Assembly: GCF_001186365.1 (NCBI RefSeq)
Contig: NZ_LDTZ01000019.1
Location: forward strand, 62,001-126,000
DNA from: Gordonia jacobaea
GTDB lineage: Bacteria > Actinomycetota > Actinomycetes > Mycobacteriales > Mycobacteriaceae
Length of the DNA stretch: 64,000 nt
Reading direction: 5' to 3'
The notes beneath the pieces were generated by a model, which searched no databases, had not been told where the DNA came from, and saw only the letters and a list, made by a program, of their open reading frames with translations. Position numbers and translations under genes: made by a program. Shown one piece after another: positions 18,290 through 27,557 of the stretch. The first letter of the stretch is position 1. Every line of letters begins with the position of its first letter.

Positions 18290-19369
18290 GTGACACTCCC
18301 CCGCATCGCGATCGTCGGGTTCGCCCACAGTCCCAACGTCATCGGCACACACGGCACCACCAACGGTGTCGAAATGCTGATCCCCTGCTTTGACAAGCTC
18401 TACGCCGAACTCGGCATCTCCCGCACCGACATCGAGTTCTGGTGCAGCGGATCGTCGGATTATCTTGCCGGACGGGCCTTCTCGTTCATCTCGGCGATCG
18501 ACTCGATCGGCGCGATGCCGCCGATCAACGAATCCCATGTCGAGATGGACGGCGCGTGGGCGCTGTACGAGGCGTGGGTGAAGATCGCGAGCGGCGAGGT
18601 CGACCTCGCCCTTGCCTACGGCTTCGGCAAAGCGTCTGCGGGAGATAGCAATCGCACGCTGTCGATGCAGACCGACCCCTACACCGTCGCTCCACTCTGG
18701 CCGGGCGACCGCGCTCTCGCCGGATTGCAGGCCCGCGCAGGCCTCGACGCCGGTACGTGGACCGAAACCGACATGGCCGCAGTGGCAGCACGCACGACCG
18801 GGGCGTCGACCGACGACCTGCTCGCGACCGATTACGTCGCCAATCCCCTCCGTGCACATGACATCGCACCGTTCACCGATGCCGCCGCGGCCGTGATCAT
18901 CGCCAGTGAGCGCCGCGCCCGCGAGCTCGTCGCCAATCCAGCATTCGTCACCGGCTGGGACCACCGGATCGACAGCGCCAACTTCGGAGCACGAGATCTC
19001 ACGGTCTCGCCGTCGACGACACTGGCCGCCGACACCGCGTTCGGCGATCGCACCCGCGCCGTCGACGTCGCCGAGATCGCCGCCCCGTACACACACCAGG
19101 AGATCATCGTCCGCAACGCGCTCGGACTGCCCGCCTCGGTGCGGATCAATCCGTCCGGCGGCCTGCTCACGGGCAATTCGTTGTTCAGCGGCGGCCTGCA
19201 GCGTATCGGCTACGCGGCGCACTCCATCCTCACCGGCGATGCGCAGACCGCGGTGGCGCACGCGACGAGCGGCCCTCTGCTGCAACAGAACATGGTGGTC
19301 ACGCTGCAGGGTGACTCGAACAGCGGTGATTCGAAGAGCGGCGACTCGATTGTGGGAGACGACAACTGA
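18290..19369 (+). CDS. ltp4: thiolase-fold lipid-transfer/aldolase protein Ltp4
   Basis: Thiolase-superfamily SCP-x type protein (359 aa, GTG start at 18290 after AGGAG). In Rhodococcus, Ltp3 and Ltp4 are needed to remove C24-branched sterol side chains by retro-aldol cleavage. It shows GFAHSPN, NESHVEMDGAWALYEAW near residue 82 and NPSGGLLTGNSLFSGG near 284, the last replacing the canonical thiolase GHP loop. The C-terminus ends with a tandem repeat (SGDS-type, 15-bp unit, 19313-19357). It overlaps ltp3 by one base. Confidence 0.85.
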   Translation: MTLPRIAIVGFAHSPNVIGTHGTTNGVEMLIPCFDKLYAELGISRTDIEFWCSGSSDYLAGRAFSFISAIDSIGAMPPINESHVEMDGAWALYEAWVKIASGEVDLALAYGFGKASAGDSNRTLSMQTDPYTVAPLWPGDRALAGLQARAGLDAGTWTETDMAAVAARTTGASTDDLLATDYVANPLRAHDIAPFTDAAAAVIIASERRARELVANPAFVTGWDHRIDSANFGARDLTVSPSTTLAADTAFGDRTRAVDVAEIAAPYTHQEIIVRNALGLPASVRINPSGGLLTGNSLFSGGLQRIGYAAHSILTGDAQTAVAHATSGPLLQQNMVVTLQGDSNSGDSKSGDSIVGDDN

Positions 19370-20547
19370 TGGCACACAACAACCGTGCGGCGGTCCTGGG
19401 CACCGGACAGACCAAGTACGTCGCCAAGCGGCACGACGTCACGATGGCAGGTATGTGCCGTGAGGCAATGGACGCGGCCCTCGCCGACGCCGGGGTGAGC
19501 ATCGACGAGATCGACGCGATCGTCATCGGTAAGGCACCGGATCTCTTCGAGGGTTCGATGATGCCCGAGCTGGCCATGGCCGATGCCCTTGGAGCCGTTG
19601 GCAAACGACTGATCCGCGTGCACACCGCAGGCTCCGTCGGCGGCTCGACGGCCAACGTCGCGGCCTCGTTGGTGTTCGCGGGCGTCCACAAACGTGTGCT
19701 CGCGATCGCGTGGGAGAAGCAGTCGGAGTCAAATGCCATGTGGGCGTTGTCGCTTCCGGTTCCGTTCACCAAGCCGGTCGGCGCGGGAGCGGGCGGATTC
19801 TTCGCCCCGCACGTGCGCTCGTACATCCGGCAGTCGGGCGCGCCCGAGCACATCGGCGCGATGGTCGCCACCAAGGATCGACGCAACGGCGCGCGAAATC
19901 CGTTGGCCCATCTACATCAACCCGACATCACCGTCGAAAGCGTGATGGCGTCGCAGATGCTCTGGGACCCGATCCGCTACGACGAGACATGCCCGTCCTC
20001 CGACGGCGCGTGCGCGGTCGTCATCGGCGACGAGCAGGTCTCCGACACCGCGGTCGCCGACGGCCGCCCCGTCGCCTGGGTCCACGCCACCGCGATGCGC
20101 ACCGAACCGCTGTTCTTCGCGCACCGCAACACCGTCAACCCGCAGGCCAGCCGCGACGCCGCAGCAGCACTGTGGAAGTCCGCGGGCATAGACAATCCGA
20201 TCGACGAGGTCGACGTCGCCGAGGTCTACGTCCCGTTCTCGTGGTTCGAGCCCATGTGGCTCGAGAGCCTCGGCTTCGCCCCCGAGGGCGAGGGCTGGAA
20301 GCTCACCGAGGCCGGCGAGACCGAGATCGGCGGCCGCATCCCGTTCAACCCGTCGGGCGGCGTGCTGTCGTCGAACCCGATCGGAGCGTCGGGCATGATC
20401 CGCTTCGCCGAGGCCGCGATCCAGGTGATGGGCAAGGCAGGCGACCACCAGGTGGCCGACGCCCGCAAAGCCCTCGGGCACGCCTACGGCGGCGGGGCGC
20501 AGTACTACTCGATGTGGCTCGTCGGCGCCGACAAGCCGTCGAACTAG
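19369..20547 (+). CDS. ltp3: thiolase-fold lipid-transfer/aldolase protein Ltp3
   Basis: Second thiolase-like subunit (392 aa) of the Ltp3/Ltp4 pair, in the Rv3523 position. Typical pieces are GTGQTKYVAKR near residue 9, HTAGSVGGSTANVAASLV near 84, CPSSDGACAVVIGD near 207 and NPSGGVLSSNPIGASG near 326. In steroid aldolases of this type the second subunit holds the catalytic residues and the DUF35 partner supplies the binding channel. Whether Ltp3 or Ltp4 is catalytic here cannot be told by eye. Confidence 0.85.
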   Translation: MAHNNRAAVLGTGQTKYVAKRHDVTMAGMCREAMDAALADAGVSIDEIDAIVIGKAPDLFEGSMMPELAMADALGAVGKRLIRVHTAGSVGGSTANVAASLVFAGVHKRVLAIAWEKQSESNAMWALSLPVPFTKPVGAGAGGFFAPHVRSYIRQSGAPEHIGAMVATKDRRNGARNPLAHLHQPDITVESVMASQMLWDPIRYDETCPSSDGACAVVIGDEQVSDTAVADGRPVAWVHATAMRTEPLFFAHRNTVNPQASRDAAAALWKSAGIDNPIDEVDVAEVYVPFSWFEPMWLESLGFAPEGEGWKLTEAGETEIGGRIPFNPSGGVLSSNPIGASGMIRFAEAAIQVMGKAGDHQVADARKALGHAYGGGAQYYSMWLVGADKPSN

Positions 20548-20568
20548 CTGGGCCGCACACCAACGGGC

Positions 20569-20643
20569 GTGCAGCTACCTCATCTGTGCACAGCTACCTT
20601 CTGCACCGCCCAAGGTGGCTGCACACAGATCAGGTAGCTGTGC
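20569..20643. repeat. long hairpin, 3' flank of the second wHTH/nuclease gene
   Basis: Arms 20569-20600 and 20612-20643 are 32 bp each and match at 26 of 32 positions, with an 11-bp loop. The left arm contains acctcatctgt, which also occurs in the hairpin at the other end of the gene (21659-21733). It could end transcription from both ltp3 and the convergent gene, but it is longer than an ordinary terminator and has no T-run. Confidence 0.82.
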
Positions 20644-20667
20644 CGAGAGCTGCATCGAGAGTCACCC

Positions 20668-21618
20668 TTACGCCGCGCGCCGCCCGAGCATGCCCAGCAC
20701 CCGGCGCGCCAGGACAGCAGGCTCGTCGATGTCGCGCCAGCCCCACCGCAACAAGGCGTGTCCGGTCTCGACGATCCCGTCACCGCGCGACTTCTCGGCG
20801 AGTAGTGCACGTCGGGTCTCGTCGGCATCGTCGCCGTACTTCTTGTTGCCGTCGGCCTCGCCGCACAGCCGCGCATCCCGCCAGTACAGATCGACGCGCG
20901 CGAGGAAGTTCCCGTGCGCGTCATAGATGTTCACCTGCAGCTCCGGCTCCGGGACGCCCGCGTCGACCAGTTCGACGCGGCTGCGCGTCTCGAGCACCGA
21001 CTCCGTCCTACCGTCGCACCGGCCGACCGCGCGGATCGCCGCGGCACGCCCCCGCATCCCGGCGAGCAGGTCCAGCTCATTCTGCAGATCGTCGACGGTG
21101 CAGAGTCCGGCGTGCAGCGCGGCGTCGCCCACCGCGATGGCGGGTATCCGCGCTCCGGTGCGCGCGATGTCGACGACGGTGCGAGCAGGCGACACCACCA
21201 GCACACCGTCGACCTCGACGAGGGCTGGTGGTCGGGTGTCGGTGATCAACCTCGTACGCGATGTGGTGCGCGTGCCCGGCGTGCGTCCACTGTCTGCGAT
21301 CGACACCCGCGAGGTATCCAACCCCCAGACCGGTAGGCCAAGCACCGCAGCGGCCGACGAAAGTGCCAGCGCGCGAGTGTGTTTGGCAGCCCGCACCTCC
21401 GGCGTGCGGGCGTCGCGTCGTATCACGGCAAGCGCTCGCTGGCGGTGCCGCTCCTCGGGAGTGTCTTCTGCCAGCAGATCGCGCGGAATCACCACTCCCG
21501 GCGCCAGCGACACGAGGGTTCCGACGTCGAGCGCCAGCCGTATCTCACGGTCGACGTAACCCGCCGCGAGGAGCTCGGCGCGATTGACCGCGCCCGTGAC
21601 GCCATGGAAGTGGACCAT
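20668..21618 (-). CDS. AbiEi-like winged-helix protein with C-terminal nuclease-fold domain (second copy)
   Basis: 316 aa, same architecture as the gene at 9705-10697 but with low identity. It has an N-terminal winged-helix region with LSSAAAVLGLPVWGLD, a middle segment SPARTVVDIARTG, and a C-terminal PD-(D/E)xK-like set: RTESVLETRSR, then PEPELQV, a VDLYW aspartate and CGEADGNKKYGD near residue 268. Both copies share the PELQV and DGxxKY wording. No toxin partner is adjacent. Long hairpins lie 24 bp after the stop and 40 bp before the start. The local role in sterol metabolism is probably nil; it looks like an accessory insertion. Confidence 0.72.
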   Translation of the reverse strand: MVHFHGVTGAVNRAELLAAGYVDREIRLALDVGTLVSLAPGVVIPRDLLAEDTPEERHRQRALAVIRRDARTPEVRAAKHTRALALSSAAAVLGLPVWGLDTSRVSIADSGRTPGTRTTSRTRLITDTRPPALVEVDGVLVVSPARTVVDIARTGARIPAIAVGDAALHAGLCTVDDLQNELDLLAGMRGRAAAIRAVGRCDGRTESVLETRSRVELVDAGVPEPELQVNIYDAHGNFLARVDLYWRDARLCGEADGNKKYGDDADETRRALLAEKSRGDGIVETGHALLRWGWRDIDEPAVLARRVLGMLGRRAA

Positions 21619-21658
21619 GCAAGTTGTGACGCACGCAGCGTCGAATCGGTTCCATGAA

Positions 21659-21733
21659 AAATCCGCACCTCATCTGTCACGCTTCACCTTCGGCAGTGCC
21701 GAAGGTGAAGTGCCACAGACGAGGTGCGGATTT
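21659..21733. repeat. long near-perfect hairpin, 5' flank of the second wHTH/nuclease gene
   Basis: Arms of 37 bp (21659-21695 and 21697-21733) around a single central base, differing at about five positions. The outer arm reads aaatccgcacctcatctgt and the inner part cttcaccttcggca. It shares acctcatctgt with the hairpin at 20569-20643. Confidence 0.88.
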
Positions 21734-21751
21734 CGACCCAAGTCCCAGACG

Positions 21752-22213
21752 TCAGGCCGGCCGGACCGAGTTGATCGTCTTCTCGACCTCCCAGAACGCG
21801 CGCAGCGCCGACAGCTTGCCCTCGTCGTCGGCCCGATAGGTGAACACGCCGTGCGCCTCCGACACGTGGCCCGCGATGTGGGTCACGATCTTCCCGACGT
21901 ACGCGACCTCGTTGCCGCAGATGATCTCGTCGTCGAAGACGAAGTCGATACTCTCGGTTGTCGCGATCGACAGATCCCAGAACTGCGAGATACGCTCTCG
22001 CCCTTGGAATCCGACCCCTCGTTCATCGAACATCGACGGCCCGACCGGGTCCTCGACCTTCGCGTCGGCCGCGAAATTGTCGAGCCAGGCCTCCTTGTCA
22101 CGAGCCGCGACCGCCTCCCGCGATCGACGGCCCGCCACCACTGCGGGATTGTTCTCCCTATCGATGCCCAGATATGCGGGTTGACTCGAATCCTGTTGGG
22201 CTGCACTGGTCAT
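21752..22213 (-). CDS. NTF2/SnoaL-fold protein downstream of cyp125
   Basis: 153-aa protein with the cone-shaped NTF2 fold shared by ketosteroid isomerases and SnoaL cyclases: an N-terminal helix SREAVAARDKEAWLDNF, FAADAKVEDPVGPS near residue 48, and beta strands ending SALRAFWEVEKT. ATG at 22213 is 3 bp after the cyp125 stop, so it is in the KstR-controlled cyp125 transcript. A delta-isomerase or binding role in sterol oxidation is plausible, but the classical isomerase residues cannot be assigned by eye. Confidence 0.7.
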   Translation of the reverse strand: MTSAAQQDSSQPAYLGIDRENNPAVVAGRRSREAVAARDKEAWLDNFAADAKVEDPVGPSMFDERGVGFQGRERISQFWDLSIATTESIDFVFDDEIICGNEVAYVGKIVTHIAGHVSEAHGVFTYRADDEGKLSALRAFWEVEKTINSVRPA

Positions 22214-22216
22214 CGG

Positions 22217-23509
22217 TCACCGAGTCCCGTAGTCGACCTGGAGTTCCTTCACGCCGTTGATCCAGCCGTGCCGGAGTCGACGCGGCTCGTCCAGCCGCGA
22301 GATGTCGGGCACGAGGTCGGCGATCGCGTTGAACATCAGGTTGATCTCCATGCGTGCGAGATTCGCGCCCACACAGAAGTGCGCTCCATTGCCGCCGAAT
22401 CCGACGTGCGGGTTGGGGTCGCGCAGGATGTTGAAGGAGAACGGATCGTCGAACACGTCTTCGTCGTAATTGGCTGAGCCGTAGAACAATCCGACGCGCT
22501 GCCCCTGCTTGATGTCGACGCCGCCGACCTGCGTGTCGCGTTTGGCGGTGCGCTGGAAGCAGTTGACCGGCGTCGCCCAACGCACGATCTCGTCGACCGC
22601 CGTTGCGGGGCGTTCCTTCTTGAACAACTCCCACTGGTCAGGGTGCTCCAGAAAGGCATTCATGCCGTGGCTGATCGCGTTGCGCGTGGTCTCGTTGCCC
22701 GCGACGGTGAGCAGGATGAAGAAGAATCCGAACTCGGCCTCATCGAGGTGCTGTCCGTCGATATCGGCGTTGACCAGCGTGCTGACGATGTCGTCGACGG
22801 GACACTTTCGACGCTCCTCCGCCATGTTGTAGCCATAGCCGAGGATCTCTGCCGACGCCATCTGCGGATCGACGCCTGCGAACTCGGGATCGTCGTAGTT
22901 CATCATGCCGTTCGACCAGTCGAACAGCTTCTTGCGATCCGACTCCGGGACACCGAGCAGATCGGCGATCGCCAGCAGCGGGAGGTCGACGGCCACGTCG
23001 TGGACGAAGTCGCCGGTTCCCCGGTCGGCCGCCTGGCGCACGATGGTGCGCGCCGCGTCGTCGAGCTTCTCCTCGAGCGCCTGCACGGCCCGCGGCGTAA
23101 ACGCCTTCGAGATCACCTTGCGCAGGCGGGTGTGCTCGGGCGGGTCGTGATTGATCAGCAGCGCCTTGGTGACGTCGAGCTGATCTTGAGGCATCTCGTC
23201 GTCGAACCGCATGATGACGCCGTTGGTCGACGTTGCCCAATCCTCGTTGTTCTTCGAGATCTCGCGAACGTGTGCGTGCTTGGAGACGACCCAGTAGCCG
23301 CCGTCGTGGAAACCGCCACCCTTACCCGGGAGCTGGGCATTCCACCAGACGGGAGCGGTCTTGCGCAGGGCCGCGAACTCGGCGACCGGGATGCCCTTCT
23401 CGAGCAGGTCCGGACTGGTGAAATCCCACCCCTCCTGATGCATGAACGGGCATGATGCTGCTGGTGAGGATGACGTCTGGTCGGCCCCCACGCCGTCGGT
23501 CTGGATCAC
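22217..23509 (-). CDS. cyp125: cholesterol C26/C27 monooxygenase CYP125
   Basis: Cytochrome P450 (430 aa from GTG at 23509) that oxidises the terminal methyl of the sterol side chain to the acid used by FadD19. GGGFHDGGYWV, HDPPEHTRLRKVISKAFTP, I-helix AGNETTRN, DEIVRWATPV (ExxR) and heme loop FGGNGAHFCVGANLAR all resemble CYP125A1. The start is uncertain: in-frame GTGs at 23521 and 23569 also exist. 23509 is chosen for its AGGGTGG spacing. Two KstR-type boxes lie between it and fadA5. Confidence 0.9.
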   Translation of the reverse strand: MIQTDGVGADQTSSSPAASCPFMHQEGWDFTSPDLLEKGIPVAEFAALRKTAPVWWNAQLPGKGGGFHDGGYWVVSKHAHVREISKNNEDWATSTNGVIMRFDDEMPQDQLDVTKALLINHDPPEHTRLRKVISKAFTPRAVQALEEKLDDAARTIVRQAADRGTGDFVHDVAVDLPLLAIADLLGVPESDRKKLFDWSNGMMNYDDPEFAGVDPQMASAEILGYGYNMAEERRKCPVDDIVSTLVNADIDGQHLDEAEFGFFFILLTVAGNETTRNAISHGMNAFLEHPDQWELFKKERPATAVDEIVRWATPVNCFQRTAKRDTQVGGVDIKQGQRVGLFYGSANYDEDVFDDPFSFNILRDPNPHVGFGGNGAHFCVGANLARMEINLMFNAIADLVPDISRLDEPRRLRHGWINGVKELQVDYGTR

Positions 23510-23513
23510 GTGA

Positions 23514-24923
<1,410 letters not shown>

Positions 24924-24940
24924 GAGTCACGGGAGAGCGC

Positions 24941-25420
24941 ATGAAGGCCGAAAACCGTCCCACACAACTCGATTCACCGATCGTGTCGAAAGCGATCAAG
25001 CTCGGCTCACGCCTCAACACCGCACTGTACAAACGCAGCGGAGGTCGGCTCGGCCGCACATGGCGGGTCGGCGCGGCGATGCGCAACCCCGTCGACGTAT
25101 GTCTGCTGACCACGATCGGCCGCAAGTCCGGCCAACCGCGCACCGTGCCGCTCCTCTATCTGAGCGACGGCGACACGATCGTCGTCGTCGCCTCGCAGGG
25201 CGGATTACCGTCGAACCCGGCATGGTACCTCAACCTGCGCAGCAACCCCGACGTGTCGATCCAGATCGGTTCGCAGACAGGCGAATACACGGCACATACG
25301 GCGAACGAACGGGAGCGCGAACGACTCTGGCCTCGCCTGGTGGAGCTGTACGCCGACTTCGACACCTATAAGGCGTGGACCGAGCGCACCATCCCGGCGG
25401 TGATCTGCACACCACGCTGA
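24941..25420 (+). CDS. Ddn-family F420-dependent nitroreductase-like protein
   Basis: 159-aa split-beta-barrel protein of the deazaflavin-dependent nitroreductase (Ddn, Rv3547) family. LLTTIGRKSGQPRTVPLLYL near residue 56, VVVASQGGLPSNPAWYLNL near 80 and the aromatic C-terminal WTERTIPAVI are family hallmarks. In M. tuberculosis Ddn also follows fadA5. Members reduce quinones or nitro compounds with F420H2. Its part in sterol degradation is not known. It converges on the TetR gene with 1 bp between stops. Confidence 0.88.
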   Translation: MKAENRPTQLDSPIVSKAIKLGSRLNTALYKRSGGRLGRTWRVGAAMRNPVDVCLLTTIGRKSGQPRTVPLLYLSDGDTIVVVASQGGLPSNPAWYLNLRSNPDVSIQIGSQTGEYTAHTANERERERLWPRLVELYADFDTYKAWTERTIPAVICTPR

Positions 25421-25421
25421 G

Positions 25422-26051
25422 TCAGATGCGATCACCCGGCACGGCTGCGCCCGTCGGCAACGCGCGGATCGCCGCACCCGCCCACGCATCGAGGAATGCA
25501 CGACGCTGCGCACCCGAACGTGCCGTACTGTGGTCGATCATCATGGACTGCAGTGTGCGCAAGACGATTTCGACGATGATATCCATCTCGGCCGGCCCGT
25601 ATCCGCGTGCAGCCCAGTCGACATCCATGCGCTCGACCATCGAACGTGCGAATGTCTGACCGGCCTCCGACGTCACCCCCTCCACCGCGAACAGACTCAC
25701 ATTGTCTGCCGCGAACAGAAGGCCGACGTAGCGGTCGTCGGGCAGCTCTTGAAGTACGACGTCGATCCCCTCGACGACCGCGGCGTCGGGCTCACGAATA
25801 CCGCTGATTCGTAGCGCGATTCGCTCGAGAAATGCACCGACGGCGTCGAGAGCGGTTGCCCGGAGCAGCGCCTCAGCGCTGGGGAAGTATCGATACACCG
25901 TCTGGCGAGTGACCCCGAGAGTGCGCGCGACGTCGCTGATTGTCGTCGCAACACCGTGTTCGTCGATCGCCGACCGCGCGGCCGCAAGAATGCGCGCCGT
26001 GGCCTCCGCGTCGTCGACCGGGACACTTCCGGCCCAGCCGTGCGTACGCAT
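25422..26051 (-). CDS. TetR-family regulator divergent from a CYP125-type P450
   Basis: 209 aa from ATG at 26051. N-terminal helix-turn-helix: ATTISDVARTLGVTRQTVYRYFPS around residues 35-60 contains the recognition helix. The C-terminal ligand domain is not recognisable. It is divergent from the P450 at 26189, and an inverted repeat just before the P450 start is the likely operator. An in-frame extension to 26162 would run through a 28-bp tandem duplication and the operator region, so the shorter start is preferred. Confidence 0.82.
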   Translation of the reverse strand: MRTHGWAGSVPVDDAEATARILAAARSAIDEHGVATTISDVARTLGVTRQTVYRYFPSAEALLRATALDAVGAFLERIALRISGIREPDAAVVEGIDVVLQELPDDRYVGLLFAADNVSLFAVEGVTSEAGQTFARSMVERMDVDWAARGYGPAEMDIIVEIVLRTLQSMMIDHSTARSGAQRRAFLDAWAGAAIRALPTGAAVPGDRI

Positions 26052-26066
26052 CCTTCGCGACCACCT

Positions 26067-26122
26067 CCCGGCACCGATTTCCCAGTACCTATGTCCCGGC
26101 ACCCACTTCCCAGTACCGACCT
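26067..26122. repeat. 28-bp tandem duplication in the TetR/P450 gap
   Basis: Two adjacent 28-bp units (26067-26094 and 26095-26122) share cccggcacc and cttcccagtacc-like parts with a few mismatches. They lie just upstream of the TetR start and may be part of its promoter. Confidence 0.75.
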
Positions 26123-26153
26123 CTACCAGCGCAGACCGTATCACGGGAAAACG

Positions 26154-26182
26154 ACCATACACATGGAATCAAACTGTATGGT
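26154..26182. promoter_or_regulatory. probable TetR operator before the CYP125-type P450
   Basis: ACCATACA (26154-26161) and TGTATGGT (26175-26182) are perfect 8-bp inverted arms separated by 13 bp. The site ends 6 bp before the P450 ATG. Spacing and position suit repression by the divergent TetR protein. Confidence 0.72.
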
Positions 26183-26188
26183 GAAGCC

Positions 26189-27460
26189 ATGACAGCCATC
26201 ACCACCGATGCGGCTTGCCCATTCGGCAAGGGTTTCGACTTCACCGATCCCGATGTGCTCGAATCCGGGCTACCGAAAACCGAATTCGCTCACCTGCGCC
26301 AGACCGCGCCCGTCTGGTGGAACGAACAGCCACTCGGCACCTCGGGTTTCACGGACGGCGGCTACTGGGTGATCTCACGACACAGAGACGTGCGCGAGAT
26401 CTCGAAGAACAACCAGGTGTGGTCGACGAATGCCAACGGCGCCATCATCCGACTCCCCGACTACGTCACCCCCGACCAGATCGAGTTCACCAAGGCGCTC
26501 CTCGTCAACCACGATCCACCGGAGCACACTCGTCTGCGCAAGATCGTGTCGCGACTGTTCACACCGAAGGCTGTTGGGTCACTGGAGGAGAATCTCGCAA
26601 CGTCGGCGCGCCAGATCGTCGAATCGGCCGCAGCCAAGGAGTCGGGAAACTTCGTCGACGACGTGGCCATCCACCTTCCCCTGCAGGCGATTCTGGATCT
26701 CATCGGTGTCCCGACAGCCGACCGTCCGCGTATTCACGAGCTCGTCGACGCGATCATCAACAGCGACGATCCCGACCACACGATCGACCCTGCGATGGCC
26801 AATGCCGAGCTCCTCGGCTACGCCTATTCGATGGCCGAGGAGCGTCGGCGTAACCCCACCGACGACATCGTCACCACTCTGATAGAGGCCGACATCGACG
26901 GAGAGTCGTTGTCCGACATCGAGTTCGGGTTCTTCGTCATCCTGCTGATCACCGCAGGAAATGAGACGACCCGCAATGCGACCAGCCACGGTATGAACGC
27001 CTTCATGTCTCACCCCGAGCAGTGGGAGCTGTTCAAGTCGCAGCGCCCGAAGACCGCGATCGACGAGGTGCTGCGCTGGTCGACCCCGGTCAACGCCTTC
27101 CAGCGGACGGCCAAGGTGGACACCAGCATCGAGGGCGTCGACATCGCCGCGGGACAACGGGTCGGAATCTTCTACGGTTCGGCAAACTACGATGAGGACG
27201 TCTTCGACGACCCGTTCACGTTCAACATCCTCCGAGATCCCAACCCACATCTCGCTTTCGGCGGTAGCGGCGCCCACTTCTGCATCGGCGCCAACCTCGC
27301 GCGCCTCGAACTCTCCCTGATCCTCAACGCTGTCGCCGACGTACTCCCCGACATCGAGCGGATCGGAGAGCTGCGTCGTGTGCGATCAGGCTGGCTCAAC
27401 GGCGTCAAAGACCTGCCCGTTCGCTACGGCGCAACCGGGGGCTGCCCGGTCGCGCACTGA
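26189..27460 (+). CDS. second CYP125-family cytochrome P450
   Basis: 423-aa P450 closely similar to the CYP125 at 22217-23509 over its whole length. Shared wording includes FTDGGYWV, HDPPEHTRLRKIVSRLFTP, AGNETTRN, DEVLRWSTPV, FYGSANYDEDVFDDPF and FGGSGAHFCIGANLAR. It ends GGCPVAH, like M. tuberculosis CYP125A1. Probably hydroxylates a sterol side chain, perhaps of a different sterol. Its control differs: I see no KstR box, but a TetR gene and an inverted repeat of its own. ATG at 26189. Confidence 0.87.
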   Translation: MTAITTDAACPFGKGFDFTDPDVLESGLPKTEFAHLRQTAPVWWNEQPLGTSGFTDGGYWVISRHRDVREISKNNQVWSTNANGAIIRLPDYVTPDQIEFTKALLVNHDPPEHTRLRKIVSRLFTPKAVGSLEENLATSARQIVESAAAKESGNFVDDVAIHLPLQAILDLIGVPTADRPRIHELVDAIINSDDPDHTIDPAMANAELLGYAYSMAEERRRNPTDDIVTTLIEADIDGESLSDIEFGFFVILLITAGNETTRNATSHGMNAFMSHPEQWELFKSQRPKTAIDEVLRWSTPVNAFQRTAKVDTSIEGVDIAAGQRVGIFYGSANYDEDVFDDPFTFNILRDPNPHLAFGGSGAHFCIGANLARLELSLILNAVADVLPDIERIGELRRVRSGWLNGVKDLPVRYGATGGCPVAH

Positions 27461-27557
27461 GCAGTCTCCGCGTCTCTGGATTGCCCACTACCCCGACGTC
27501 GCTTTACTCACATCACATTCACGTGCAAGACAGTCACCATCCCGGTTGAATGGCAGC

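Noticed and set aside
18242..19375. 377-codon minus-strand frame opposite ltp4
   Set aside because: Antisense shadow; ltp4 has clear thiolase-fold motifs, a ribosome binding site and coupling to ltp3.
20569..20643. Simple rho-independent terminator
   Set aside because: Arms of 32 bp, no T-run, and a sequence-related hairpin on the other side of the gene argue for a repeat element instead.
19710..21245. 511-codon open frame overlapping ltp3 and the nuclease-fold gene
   Set aside because: Low-complexity Arg-rich translation crossing two real genes and a hairpin; no domain.
27461..27557. Small gene or RNA between the second CYP125 and the GT2 gene
   Set aside because: No convincing start with ribosome binding site, no conserved fold recognised; treated as a plain promoter region.
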